Below are positions 54,829 to 64,000 of a DNA stretch of 64,000 nt, one piece after another. The translations under genes were made by a program, and so were the position numbers. Numbering within the stretch: position 1 is the first letter of the stretch; every line of letters begins with the position of its first letter. The notes under the pieces were generated by a model that was not told the DNA's origin, ran no database searches, and worked only from the letters and a program-made list of their open reading frames with translations. Source of the stretch: Scilla litardierei (Eukaryota > Streptophyta > Magnoliopsida > Asparagales > Asparagaceae); assembly GCA_030789695.1 (NCBI GenBank), contig CM061135.1:109004301-109068300 (forward strand). The letters are read 5' to 3'.

Positions 54829-57117
54829 ATGGCAGAACAGAATATGACAACAGTTCCACATAACTACTCATCTCAATATCCAGAAGGCAACACTCAAGTT
54901 CTTCCTCCAATATTTGATGGTTCCAGTTATTCATACTGGAAGGTTAGAATGGAGATTCATCTTCAAAGTATTGATTATGTGTTATGGAACATCATAGAGA
55001 CATGATATCAGAAGCTAACAACTTCCTTCTCTGAATGGACTACCAACGACAAAACTGCAGCAACCAACAACTCAAAGGCTATGAATTATCAATTCTGTGC
55101 CATGGATATAGAGATGGCAGTAATGGCCTGACCCGCCCGGCCCGACCTGGCCCAACCCGGTTTTGACCCGGCCCGACCCGGCCTGCAGCCAGGTAGGGGC
55201 AAGCTTGGGCTTTGTATGTGCCCCGACCCGGCCCGTCCCGGTAAACTATAGAGGTTCTAAAAAACCGTACTATTTTGATGCGGACCATGCAGTCAGCACA
55301 TAACTCATAACTCATACTTTATTCTACGGTTCTCCTAATTGGGTCAATTCCCAATTCCAAATTACCAAATAAATCAAAATTCTCCCAATTCACAAATAAA
55401 AATTTTATTTGGGATTCATATGGATGGCACTAATGACCTGACCCGACCGGCCCGACCCGGTTTTGGTAAGAAAGAACCCGCCCGCCCCGGCCCGCGACCC
55501 GACCCGCCCCGGCCTGTAGATGGGTCGGGGCAAGCTTAGGTAGTTAAATACCCGCCCCGCCCCGGCCTGTAGATGGGTCGGGGCAAGCTTGGGTAGTTAA
55601 ATACCCGCTCCGCCCCACAATATTGCCATTCCTACATGGATAAGAATGAGTTTAATCGAGTATCTCAGGCCAAAACTGCTAAAGATATTTGGCATATACT
55701 CGAGGTAACTCATGAAGAAACCAATAAAGTGAAGGAAACTAAGATTTCCATTTTGGTTTATAAATTCGAGTTGTTCAAGATGAAGGACAAAGAGACAATT
55801 GGAGAAATGAACACCAGGTTTACTAATATTATAAATTCTTTAAATGCTCTTGGAAAAACTTACACTTCACTTGAACAGGTTCGCAAGATTCTTAAAGCTT
55901 TAACTCCAGAACGGCGTCCAAAGATCACCGCAATTGAAGAAGCCAACGATCTCTCAACTCTATCTGTTGAAAGTCTTGTTGGTAATCTAATGGCTTTTGA
56001 AGTTCAACTGGAAGACAAGAAAGAAGAAACACACAGAAGAAGAAAGTACTAGCTTTCAAAGCTTCATCATATGATGAAGATTCAGAAATGGATGATGATG
56101 TTGTTGCTTTCCTCACAAGGAACTTTAAGAAGTTCTTAAGAAAAGGTAAGTATAACAATTTCAAATCTAAAATTCTAATTCTTCTCTTTGTTTTAATTGT
56201 AATAGGCCTGGACATATAAAGAAGGATTGTCCACTCCTCAAAGCAAAGTACAAAACTTCCAACAACTACAACAATGATCATTCCAAGAAGAAAAGGAAGT
56301 TTGATAAAATGAAGAAAGCATTCGCAGCAACATGGGATTCTTCAGATGAAGAAGACAACAATGAAGAAAATGCTAACATGTGCTTTATGGCACAAAACGA
56401 TGAAAGCGATGTGAGTACTATTGACAATGAAGAATTACTTGATGCATTTAATGATCTCTTTGTTCGTTTCAAAAGACTAAGTGCACAACACAAGTCGTTG
56501 AAACAAAGTAATGATGATCTTATTCTTGAACATCAAGAATTAACATCAAAATGCACTTCATTTGATGCAATAAACACTGAGAATACATCTTCTCAAATCT
56601 TGAATCTTAGCAAAGAGAATGACCTTCTCAAAACTAAGAATCAAGAATTGCATGCACAAATATCCAATATGGATAATATTATTTCATCACTAAAGATGAA
56701 GTACGATGAGATGTCTTCTAATGTTAATAAGTTTAACAAAGGAAAGACTAATCTCGATGATTTGCTTCAAATCCAATATCCAGCAAATCATAGACAAGGA
56801 TTGTGGTATTCTAATAAGAATATATCCAAGCCTTCTAACACATCTTCATTTGTTGGAAAGACAACTTTTGTAAAACCACAAAAGAAGAATCATGCATTCA
56901 TCTATACGAAGATTGTAAACACTTCTACATCTTCTTCACAAAGAACTGTTTCAAACATTTCAATTGCAAACCTAATACAATTAGTATATTGGTTCCTAAG
57001 GATACATGTGTAGATATTAGAAAATCATACATTTCTGTTTATATGCAATATGTTGTTCATTCTGTAAATTATTTAAGAAAGCCAAATTCTACTTGGGTTT
57101 GGATACCTAAGATCTAA
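54829..57117 (+). pseudogene. Element 3 gag, broken and carrying a hAT-like insertion
   Basis: ATG at 54829, then PPIFDGSSYSYWKVRMEIHL, a TGA at 55003, and AMNYQFCAMD cut by the miniature element. It resumes at 55636 (KNEFNRVSQ, IWHILEVTHEE, VKETKISIL, LTPERRPKITAIEEA) to 56052, frameshifts near 56020, then a CCHC knuckle CFNCNRPGHIKKDC near 56190-56232, an acidic and coiled-coil stretch (56309-57013), and the terminal WVWIPK before TAA 57115. Confidence 0.85.
55109..55634. mobile_element. hAT-like miniature element, copy 2
   Basis: Ends TAGAGATGGCAGTAATGG and ATATTGCCATTCCTA are imperfect inverted repeats. A perfect 8-bp duplication catggata flanks it (55101-55108 and 55635-55642), as for hAT elements. 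526 bp, non-coding, GC-rich CCCGACCCGG-type arms. The right arm has an extra direct repeat compared with copy 1 (CGGCCTGTAGATGGGTCGGG twice at about 55511-55590). Confidence 0.85.
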
Positions 57118-57171
57118 TCCCAAGGACCCTAAGGAAAAAGGGTACCAATACTTCATGTTTTATCTTTTCAG
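57112..57171 (+). other. Gag-pol junction of element 3, 60 bp, same layout as element 1
   Basis: Gag ends CCT AAG, followed by ATCTAATCCC with stops, then a T-rich TTTTATCTTTTCAG and GTTCCAAG opening pol. Both ends align with the proposed intron of element 1, but the donor is AT rather than GT here, as expected if it decayed. Confidence 0.4.
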
Positions 57172-60100
57172 GTTCCAAGAAAAGAAAGATGGATCTTAGA
57201 TAGTGGATGTTCAAAACACATGACTGGAAACATCAACCTTCTTTCAACCATTCAATATAAAGATGGAGGCTCAGTAACCTTTGGTGACAACAACAAAGGA
57301 AGAATTATAGGCATTGGAACAGTTGGAAACTCCGATCAGCCTATCATTGAAAATGTACTCCTGGTTGATGGTTTGAAACATAATTTACTTTCCATTAGTC
57401 AATTATGTGATAAAGACTTTAAAATTGTTTTTGAACAACATGAATGCATCATTTATGATTCCGATATGTCTTCTATTTTATTTCGTGGCAAGCGTAAGAG
57501 TAATATTTATATCTTATGCATGTCAGTTGCGACTCACAATTATTGTTTGATGATTTCATCAGACGATACACTTTTATGGCATAAACGTTTGGACACATTA
57601 ATTTCAAAATTCTTGCACACATTTCAAAACACAAGTTAGGTCTTAGAATGCCAAATATTTCATTCAAACACAAACATTTTTGTGATGCTTGTCAACAAGG
57701 AAAAATGCAGTAATCTTCTTTTAAATCAAAGGATGTCATCTCAACAAAGAGACCATTAGAACTCCTACACTTGGATTTATTTGGTCCTTCAAGAGTAGCC
57801 TCTTTGAATAAAAATAGATATGCATTTGTTATTGTTGATGATTATTCACGATACACTTGGGTTTTATTTCTACATAATAAGAATGATGCTTTCGAAGAGT
57901 TTTCCATCTTCTGTAAAAAGATTTAAACGATCAAATCCTCAAACATTGTTACTATTCGTAGTAATCATGGGGGAGAATTTGAAAATGAATCTTTACTAAG
58001 TTTTGTAATGAAAATGGTATTACTCATAATTTTTCTTTTCCACGTGCTGCACCACAAAATGGTGTTGTAGAAAGGAAAAATAGAACTCTACAAGAATGTG
58101 CCAGAACGATACTTTATGATAGTAACTTACCAAAATAATTTTGGGCAGAAGCTGTTGCAACCTCTTGTTATATCTTGAATAAAGTTCTTATTAGACCATT
58201 TCTAAACAAAACTTGTTTTGAATTATTCTTCGATTGTATTCCCCGAGTATCTTATTTTAAAGTGTTTGGGTGTAAATGTTTCATTCTTAACACTAGAGAT
58301 GCACTTGACAAATTTGATTCTAAACCTGATGAAGGAATTTTTGTTGGATACTCAACACGTAGTAAAGCCTACAGAGTATATATACAATAAAAGAACTTCA
58401 ACCATTGAAGAATCATTACATGTCACTTTTGATGAGACCCCCTCATCTAATTCTCGAATCATTGATGATGAAGAGAATTTATTACCTGTTATTAAATTTT
58501 TTGATAATGTTAAACTTAATGATGATGGTGCTACTAACCCTTCTGTTGAGTCTGTTTCAGATCTTCCAAAAGCATTTGCACAAGTTCCAAATCATCCATC
58601 AGATTTAATCATTGGAGATATCACAGATGGAGTGAAAACTCGTCGACAAATAGAACAAATGGCACGTTGTGCATTTCTATCATCTATTGAACCAAAGAAC
58701 ATTAATGATGCTTGTAATGACAATTCATGGATCATGGCTATGCAGGAAGAACTCAACCAATTCCAAGGAATGATGTTTGGGAATTAGTTTCTCATCCTTC
58801 AGATCATCCAGTTATTGGTACCAAGTGGGTATTCAAAAATAAGTTGGATGAATTTGGATAGGTAATAAGAAACCAGGCAAGATTGGTTGTACAAGGTTAA
58901 AATCAAGAAGAAGGTATTGATTATGAAGAAACATATGCACTATTGATCGCCTTGAATCTAAAAGAATGTTATTATCTTATGCATGTTTTAGAGATTTTAA
59001 ATTATTTCAGATGGATGTCAAGAGTGCTTTTCTCAACGGATTTCTTAAAGAAGAAGTCTATGTTGAACAACCTCCGGGTTTCCATCATGAAAAATTAGAT
59101 AATCATGTTTTAAAATTAAGAAAAGCTTTATATGGTCTTACGCAAGCACCTCATGCTTGGTATGAAAGACTTAAAAGTTTTCTTTTGAATCCTGGTTATT
59201 CTATTGGTAAAATTGATTCTACTTTATTCATCAAAAATATAGATCCAGATATAATTATTATTCAAATATATGTTGCTGATATTATATTTGGCTCTACTAA
59301 TGAATCTCTTTGCCAAGATTTTTCTAACATTATGCAGAAAGAATTTGAAATGAGTCATATGGATGAACTCACCTACTTCCTTGGTCTTCAAATCAAGCAA
59401 ATGAAGGAAGGCATATTCATCCACCAAAGCAAGTATTCAAAAGAACTCATCAAACGCTTTGGACTTGAACATTCTTCAGATAAGCATACTCCTATAAGCA
59501 CATCAACATCTCTTAAGAAAGATTTAAATGGTAAGGATGTTGACCAATGTCTCTATAGAGGTATGATTGGTTCTCTACTTTATCTTACGGCTAGTAGACC
59601 CGATATTATGTTTTCAATATGTTTATGTGCTCGTTTTCAGTCTAATCCAAAACTTTCACATTTAACTACTGTGAAAAGGATTATTATATATATTAAATAT
59701 ACATCTGATTATGGTCTATTTTATCCTAAAACTAGCATATATGATTTATTATCATATAGTGAAACAGATTTTACTGGTTGTAAATCAGACCGAAAGAGCA
59801 CTAGTGGGACATGTCATTTTCTTGGCCATGCCTTAGTCTCTTGGTTTAGCAAAAAGCAGAACTCTGTTTCATTATCTACCACAGAGGCAGAATATATTGC
59901 CGCTGGTTTAGCATGAGCTCAAATTTTATGATAAAACAAACTATATCAGATTATGGCATTCAGTGTTCCACATGTCCTATTATGTGTGACAACACTAGTG
60001 CAATTAATTTATCTAAAAATCATATTCACCACTCACGAACAAAACATATTGACATACGTCATCATTTTTTGGATGATCATGTTCAAAAAGGTGATATAAT

Positions 60101-60227
60101 AATAAAATTCATTTCCACTGAACATCAAATTGCCGATATTTTTATTAAGCCTTTGAAAGAAGAATCTTTCATTAAACTTAGAAGAAATTTGGGCATTATC
60201 AGTGAATCTGAATTTGATATATAAGTA
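57172..60227 (+). pseudogene. Element 3 pol: protease, integrase, RT, RNase H, multiply broken
   Basis: Protease WILDSGCSKHMTG at about 57190-57230. Integrase frames follow to 58390; the second catalytic position reads IRSNHGGEFEN (Asn for Asp), while VVERKNR is kept. RT (58966-59916) has [10 protein letters not shown] and KALYGLTQAPHAWYERL, but the active site reads IYVADIIFGSTN, with Ala for the first Asp. RNase H (59750-60224) has [16 protein letters not shown] and DNTSAI, with stops and a one-base deletion around 59915-59935. Not functional. Confidence 0.9.
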
Positions 60228-61265
60228 TGTTAATTTTTTTTATTTTTGAGAATTTTCCTATAATTTTTTCGTCATTATTTATTTTTAGCCGACTACAAAT
60301 TTTTGTAGCCGACTAATTTGTAAATATCTTATGTCTTCTACTTTTAGTGGCTATCTTTTTGTCTGTTACTATTTTAACCCATGTGTTATCATTTTTATCT
60401 CATACAATTTAAACATGCGGTTTTGGGAAATGATTTTTTAAAAAAATAATTATAATTATTTTAAACACTTACCCACTATCTTTAACTCATACATTTCCTT
60501 GCATACAACTAATTGCCTTGCAAAATTGGTCAACTTTCATGCTCTCTTCCTTGGGATTTGGCATTAACCTTCAACCGTCCTTTTCATTGCATATGGTTTA
60601 TTTCCATTAGTCAACCTTCATTAACTCCCACCAAACACGTCCTTCTCTCTTCAGTTGAAGTGACTTCTTCCTATTTTTTTGGATTTTTATCTCTTCTCTT
60701 TACTTTATCTCTTGGAAAAGTGTTTTTATATCTCTTTATTTGGATGAGATTTCTCTTGTCAAGTGGCTCATTTCCATTGCCTTCTCTCTACTAACCATCT
60801 TATGCTCTCTTCATGTCGACTTTGACTTTCTTTTCTCTCCTAGTTCCAATGTCATTGGGACTCACCAATCATTGAATTTTGGCATGACAACATTCACCAA
60901 CCCCCTTTCACCTACTTTCTTTAATTTTTATCATCTTCTCTTTTCGTTTTAACTTCATCTCTTGTTTAATTATTTTTTGGGATTATATACAACGGTTACA
61001 TTCAAACCGTCTCTTTTTAGTTTTTTCATTTATTTTTGTTGCGTCTCTTCATCTACGAGTCTCTTCAGTTTTCTTTTTTGAAAATTTTCAGTTTTTTTAA
61101 CCCATTCAGTTTTAGCAACTTCCTCATGAAACTGATCATGGCAACCGTTCGGTTCTCTCCTCCTTCTATTTATATCATCCAAATCATATACCATGTTTAT
61201 CATCCTTCTTCATTTCGTTCTTCGTTTCGTTCCTACTCATCACCATTGTCGAAACCGAACCCTCC
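60228..61265 (+). other. Pol-env spacer of element 3
   Basis: T-rich, non-coding in effect. The palindrome pair AGCCGACTACAAA/TTTGTAGCCGACTAA is at 60286-60318. Short frames here are not supported. Confidence 0.55.
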
Positions 61266-62340
61266 TCTCGTTTCTGTTCCTCCTCCGCCAAGGCTCGTTA
61301 TCTCTCCTTCGAAGCAACCCGCTTTCATCCCGAGCGGTTCCTAGATTTTGCCGAACTCTACAGCTTCAACATCTGTGAAATCCTCGAAGCCGTCGGCCTT
61401 CACCAAGTTTGGTGTCTAAACAACAAGGTCACATACTATCCGTCCCTGGTCAAGGAGTTCTATGCCAACCTTGAAACCTCAGTCTACCACGGTCAGAAGC
61501 ACTTCACAACCATGGTTCGTGGTGTCTCCTTCACGGTGTCTGGCAAGACTATTGCCAAGGTTATCGCCCAGCCCCCCAATTTTTATGGCACTCTCTCATT
61601 TCCTATGAATGATACTACAATCCTTGCGAAATTGGCCCCAAAATTTTTCCCTCACATGTCAGCCACTCGACTTCATCCCGAGGCCCGATTTCTCCATAAA
61701 ATCATAACCCACAACCTAATGCCGAAGTCTGGATCCCTAAACTACGTGAGTTCATCCCCTGAGCATTTCCTCTATGCCATATTGGGTGGTTTTCTGATCC
61801 AATGGGGAAATCTTCTTTACTTCACCCTTGTGAAAAGCGTCACCTCCCATTTTTATCTGCCGTGTTTGATCACCCTGATTCTCTGCGCATTTTTTCGTAC
61901 CCACTGACGGAGAATACAGTATTCATAGTGATATTCACTTTGATGAAATGACCGCTCACAACATGCACTTGTCGGATCCTCCCTCTTCCTCTTCAAAGCG
62001 AAAGCCGATGATGATGATGATGAGTCTGAAGGGACTCCTACTCAGACTCCACAGCCTCAACCGCAAGTATCTCCAACTCCAGGCTCTTCTCGTTCCAAGT
62101 CAAGCAAGAAGCTCCTTGATTCGAAAGATGGCATTTTTCCCTCATGCGAAACAAACGCCGTGCTTCTCTGTTGCCTTACCGGGACTGTCTCTGCAGGATT
62201 TGCTGGAATTCAAATGCAGTTTAGTTCTTACGATGCTACCTCAAGCATCATTCAGAGGTTCTCGACCAAATTCAAATAAACCAGTCTCAGCTTGTCTCTG
62301 CCTTAGAAGCCCAGAACGTCTTTCCCACCCATCGCACTAG
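61266..62340 (+). pseudogene. Element 3 envelope-like ORF, frameshifted
   Basis: Fragments in shifting frames show RFLDFAELYSF, VKEFYANL, VRGVSFTVSGK (61512 onward), IITHNLMPKSGSLNYVSSS and, past 61907, a Pro/Ser/Gln-rich tail with a basic RSKSSKK. Same family as the ORFs at 39164-40822 and 50560-51652. Confidence 0.65.
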
Positions 62341-62834
62341 ACCCCGCCCTTCCTCCCCTGGACCTTCCTCATATCATCCTTTCTCCCCATGATCATTATG
62401 CCTTTTGAATGTCCCTTTGACCGTCCCTACTTCAGATTCCGTTGGTTTGTTCCATGTTTCAGTTTGGGTTGCTACTACTAGATGTTTTTCTCTGTTTTTT
62501 TCGTTGGTCTCAAATCTGCAGTTTGGGTGTTGATCGCTACAGCTTTGTTTTATCGGTTGTTTTGGATGTAATGGTTGTTTAAGTTGGGTATTTTGTATTT
62601 CATTCTGCTCTCTGTAACTCCAATTATGTTTAATTATATGTTCTCTATGTATTACTTAGTTATATTTTTACTTCCATGCAATTTCTCTTCATTTCGTTAT
62701 TAGCCGACTACAAAAATATGTAGCCTGCTAATTTTGTTTTTCCACTTTTTGTGAATGACAAAGGGGGAGAACTTAAGGCATATATTCAGGGGGAGTAATA
62801 AACATACTATATCTTTTAATTGTTTGTCATCATC
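62341..62834 (+). other. 3' UTR of element 3
   Basis: T-rich, no ORF. The palindrome pair AGCCGACTACAAA/TGTAGCCTGCTAA lies at 62699-62733, and a GGGGGAG stretch at 62764-62770 precedes the true PPT. Confidence 0.55.
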
Positions 62835-62848
62835 AAAAAGGGGGAGAA
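62835..62848 (+). promoter_or_regulatory. Polypurine tract of element 3
   Basis: AAAAAGGGGGAGAA immediately before the LTR start TGTCGGAAC. Confidence 0.85.
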
Positions 62849-63911
62849 TGTCGGAACTTGGTATATTCCATCTTCTATTCCATAAGGTTTTGATATGACA
62901 AGCAATATATTTTCTGTTACTAACTCTATCTATGCAGATGTACAGACCTACAGACTATTCTATACACATTATGCATATGATCAGTTTAAAAGGACTCTCT
63001 GAGGATACTGGCTTCACTACTCAAATTACGTTTGGACAACGTATCTTCGAAATGATGTAATTTAACTTTTTAGATTGCTTCAGGCCCTTGGCTATAACAT
63101 ATCATATATCCCTAAGCTTCAAATTACATTATCTTCCAACTCATTTGATCCCAAGTCAAAAATTTCAATTTACATATTTGGTTGACTACGAATTTTCGTA
63201 TCCTGCTAAACAGTTGTTTTGACCATTTGAGTCCGAAATTTTCTGGACAGTTTCTAGTCGTTTGTAACTTCCTTCAGAACCGTTCAGAACTGTTTCTGAA
63301 CACTATAAAAGGAGGGGCACCACCTCTCTTTTCATTCACATCTTTTCCTCTTCTTTGTTTTTATTTTGTGGAAATCAAGGCTTTAATTCTCTTGGGAAAA
63401 GTTGTTTGCGTTCTCATTTGTAAGAAGAAATTCTGATCTCTTTCTTCATTTGAAAACTACAGAACTTCAAGGGTGTTTCGCAAATTCCACATTGCGAAAC
63501 ATTGAAGTTCTCTTTTTAAAACAACATCATTTGAATTCATTCTTGATATTCATACCAAGGATATATGTGTTTTCTATTTCATTATTTCTTCAACAAGGTT
63601 TGAATCTCAAGTTGTAGAGATTGTACAAAGTTTGGGACACGGGGAGTGTCGCTATTTTTGTAAGTTCGTGCTTGCTGGGCAAGTGATTATAGTGGATTGA
63701 AAATCTCTACAGGAAGTAGAGGACTAGAGTAGGATCAAAAGGATCCGAACAAGGATACATCTTGTATTTGCGATTGGTTTATTTTCTATACTTGTTATTT
63801 AATTTTTGTTCCATCTTTGCAAATTTTAGTAACGTTTTATTTGCAATAATTTTTTATAATACAATATTCAACCACACTTCTAGTGTATTTGTGTATACAG
63901 GCGATCCTATA
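62849..63911 (+). repeat. 3' LTR of element 3
   Basis: 1063 bp, TGTCGGAAC...GATCCTATA. The CTTGC/GCAAG hairpin is kept with a changed loop (TGG, near 63670-63682), as are the TATAAAA box and the U3 palindrome pair (63180-63211, one half decayed). Confidence 0.92.
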
Positions 63912-63916
63912 ACTAC

Positions 63917-64000
63917 TTGACCAGATTCATCCAATTTATTCTTAAATACCCACTTAGTACCAATAATAGGATGATCTGAAGGTCTAGATACTAATTTCTA
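63917..64000 (-). pseudogene. Element 2 RT, N-terminal part, continuing out of the window
   Basis: The reverse strand reads LVSRPSDHPIIGTKWVFKN and KLDESGQVV, the start of a Copia RT. It joins the VRNKTRLVAQGY part at 53734 once element 3 and one TSD copy are removed. Confidence 0.85.

Larger units (their letters stand above)
53740..63911 (+). mobile_element. Element 3: SIRE-like Ty1/Copia element, decayed, nested in the RT of element 2
   Basis: LTRs 53740-54805 and 62849-63911, TSD actac at 53735-53739 and 63912-63916. Order: LTR, PBS, gag (interrupted by a hAT-like element), pol, envelope-like ORF, PPT, LTR. The LTR termini have mutated (TC for TG at the left end, TA for CA at the right). 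Many frameshifts and two lost catalytic residues show it is older than element 1. Confidence 0.93.
36189..64000 (-). mobile_element. Element 2: SIRE-like Ty1/Copia element, split by elements 1 and 3, running off the window
   Basis: On the reverse strand the order is RT (63917-64000 and 53251-53734), RNase H (52383-53039), spacer, envelope-like ORF (50560-51652), PPT (49963-49978) and 3' LTR (48926-49962 plus 36189-36485). Element 1 sits in the LTR and element 3 in the RT. Gag, protease, integrase and the 5' LTR lie beyond the right edge. The RT is closely similar to that of element 3, so it was entered by a member of its own group. Confidence 0.85.

Noticed and set aside
60513..61344. Hydrophobic Phe/Leu/Ser-rich frames as a signal or membrane protein
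   Set aside because: T-rich untranslated spacer of a Copia element; frames overlap and show no family similarity.
1..64000. Endogenous pararetrovirus (caulimovirid), LINE or Helitron sequences
   Set aside because: No movement-protein, coat, LINE RT or RepHel motifs seen; all RTs carry clear Ty3 or Copia context.

Overview
The window is repeat-dense nuclear DNA from a flowering plant. Almost every recognisable piece is an LTR retrotransposon (Ty3/Gypsy or Ty1/Copia), many nested in one another, with tRNA-iMet-type primer sites, plant-type gag (UBN2), SIRE-type envelope-like ORFs and TATA boxes in the LTRs. There is no bacterial gene organisation, and I saw no rRNA, tRNA or CRISPR locus. The species cannot be named from this. 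The only host-gene traces are a broken GH1 beta-glucosidase exon, two unidentified exon-like blocks at 35.8-36.1 kb, and a plant-mobile-domain (MAIN-like) pseudogene at 11.9-13.0 kb that may itself be transposon-borne.

Layout, left to right. 101-5265: 3' part of a Tekay/Del-like Ty3 element with complete 3' LTR. 5.3-6.8 kb: relic of a Copia envelope-like ORF. 7.2-8.9 kb: Athila/Tat-like LTR relic. 8.9-11.8 kb: reverse-strand Copia relic (gag and 5' LTR). 11.9-13.0 kb: plant-mobile-domain pseudogene. 13.15-13.79 kb: a large foldback. 13.86-33.95 kb: element X (Athila/Tat-like, + strand), whose 5' LTR is split by element Y (14375-29483, - strand, target-site duplication gtcat). The gag-like ORF of Y is split in turn by element Z (19046-26201, - strand, TSD aagag). 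I find only gag-type coding in X, Y and Z. 33.95-36.19 kb: low-complexity repeats and host exon fragments. 36189 to beyond 64000: element 2 (SIRE-like Copia, - strand). Its 3' LTR is split by the almost intact element 1 (36486-48920, - strand, TSD atctc) and its RT by element 3 (53740-63911, + strand, TSD actac). Two copies of a hAT-like miniature element sit at 31497-31965 and 55109-55634.

The most interesting signal is in the LTRs rather than the proteins. Every LTR with a readable TATA box shows the same two-part layout. Upstream of the TATA (U3) lie paired palindromes or inverted half-sites, with a family-specific motif (ACCGACTAG, GTCGACTAA, GCCGACTA, CTCGGCCGAG or ACGGCCATG type). Downstream (R/U5 leader, before the primer-binding site) lies a run of short hairpins in which the loop is conserved and the stem differs from hairpin to hairpin but stays complementary. 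The ACCGACTAG array is nearly the same, including flanking sequence, in a Ty3 LTR and in a Ty1/Copia LTR. Three SIRE-like elements also carry their own version in the pol-env spacer. Two gag-pol junctions also look like mini-introns, and a third possible intron lies in the Ty3 integrase.
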